NCBI GenBank assembly: GCA_020536535.1
Contig: JAHLWZ010000975.1
Span: 1 to 34,906 of the forward strand
Length of the DNA: 34,906 nt
Source of the DNA: Pelomyxa schiedti
Taxonomy: Eukaryota > Evosea > Pelobiontida > Pelomyxidae
Direction of reading: 5' to 3'
Positions 34,596-34,906 of this stretch are shown one piece after another (within the stretch, counting starts at the first letter, position 1; each line of letters starts with the position of its first letter). A program made the position numbers and the translations under genes. Under the pieces are notes generated by a model, which did not search any database, was not told the origin of the DNA, and worked only from the letters and a program-made list of their open reading frames with translations.

Positions 34596-34906
34596 TTAAT
34601 CCTCGTCATCCCAGGCGTCGTCATCGTCCTCGTCGTCACTATCGGCGACGGCTATACGCCTGGCGAGAATTGCAGCAACACTGTTGGTTTGGGTATCCAC
34701 TTTCTTTTCAGGAAGGTTGCGTTCCGTTACGGATTTCAGCTGGATACCTTTACTGTAACAGAGTTAGGAAACGGAAAGACTGAAGGAACGAGGGCTTACG
34801 TGATGGAAGACAAAAGATCAGGAGGGACCGTGCTGCCAGGCGTGGACCTCGCACAAGGGGACCTGTATGCTCCCACTACCTTATTTTCAACTCTTAACCC
34901 CACTTA
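34596..34906 (-). CDS. C-terminal VCA region of a WASP/WAVE-family protein (partial)
   Basis: Two exons are visible: 34800 to the window edge and 34596-34752, joined over intron 34753-34799. The frame gives PPDLLSSITKGIQLKSV (a WH2 actin-binding motif), then VAAILARRIAVADSD (amphipathic central helix) and finally DDEDDDDAWDDED before the TAA, the acidic tail whose Trp contacts Arp2/3. This WH2-central-acidic order is the Arp2/3-activating module of WASP, SCAR/WAVE and WASH. The Pro-rich sequence before it runs off the window, so the subfamily cannot be fixed; the helix and acidic tail look most like SCAR/WAVE. Confidence 0.8.

Noticed and set aside
1-34906. CRISPR array, rRNA or canonical tRNA gene
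   Set aside because: No regularly spaced direct repeats, no rRNA-like conserved blocks and no complete cloverleaf were seen.

Overview
The window looks like a gene-dense piece of a eukaryotic (protist) nuclear genome. Nearly every gene is cut by many short GT-AG introns, mostly 39-60 nt, with T-rich acceptors. TAA, TAG and TGA all act as stops. I worked out most exons by hand from splice phase; for five multi-exon genes the exon sums are exact multiples of three. An ADP-forming acyl-CoA synthetase, a Roco kinase, a DIL-domain protein and a WASP/WAVE-type tail together suggest a free-living, possibly anaerobic amoebozoan, perhaps an archamoeba such as Pelomyxa or Mastigamoeba. That is inference, not proof.

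Layout, left to right: a GC-rich dispersed repeat (1-285); an NT-C2/coiled-coil/DIL protein (+, 575-4055); a very large PARP4-like ADP-ribosyltransferase with VIT and vWA domains that ends in a CFI-box membrane domain (-, 4142-10631); a pyroglutamyl-peptidase I-like gene (-, 10695-11632); a phosphoserine-phosphatase-like HAD gene (-, 11791-12712); an ADP-forming acyl-CoA synthetase fused to a GNAT acetyltransferase (+, 12985-16860); a Roco protein with Ras-like pseudo-GTPase, LRR, Roc, COR, kinase and beta-propeller regions (+, 16985-24473); a DUF2156/LPG-synthase-C protein (+, 24971-26332); an NHL-repeat protein (+, 26585-27993); a histidine phosphatase (-, 28062-29398); a nucleotidyltransferase-like protein with an F-box (+, 29603-32211); a repeat-rich, gene-poor stretch (32212-34595) with two more copies of the dispersed repeat and a foldback element; and the end of a WASP/WAVE-type VCA protein (-, 34596 to the window edge).

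Intergenic gaps are tiny (63-400 bp) up to 32.2 kb, and convergent pairs are separated by only 68-86 bp. There is no operon logic. The products fall into cytoskeleton and membrane traffic (DIL protein, VCA protein), signalling (Roco kinase, PARP, F-box protein) and metabolism (acyl-CoA synthetase, serine and peptide metabolism).

The most unusual items are three domain fusions: PARP-VIT-vWA with a CFI-box tail, ADP-forming acyl-CoA synthetase with GNAT, and a Roco kinase preceded by a second, degenerate GTPase domain. Several gene starts lie in conspicuously GC-rich first exons.
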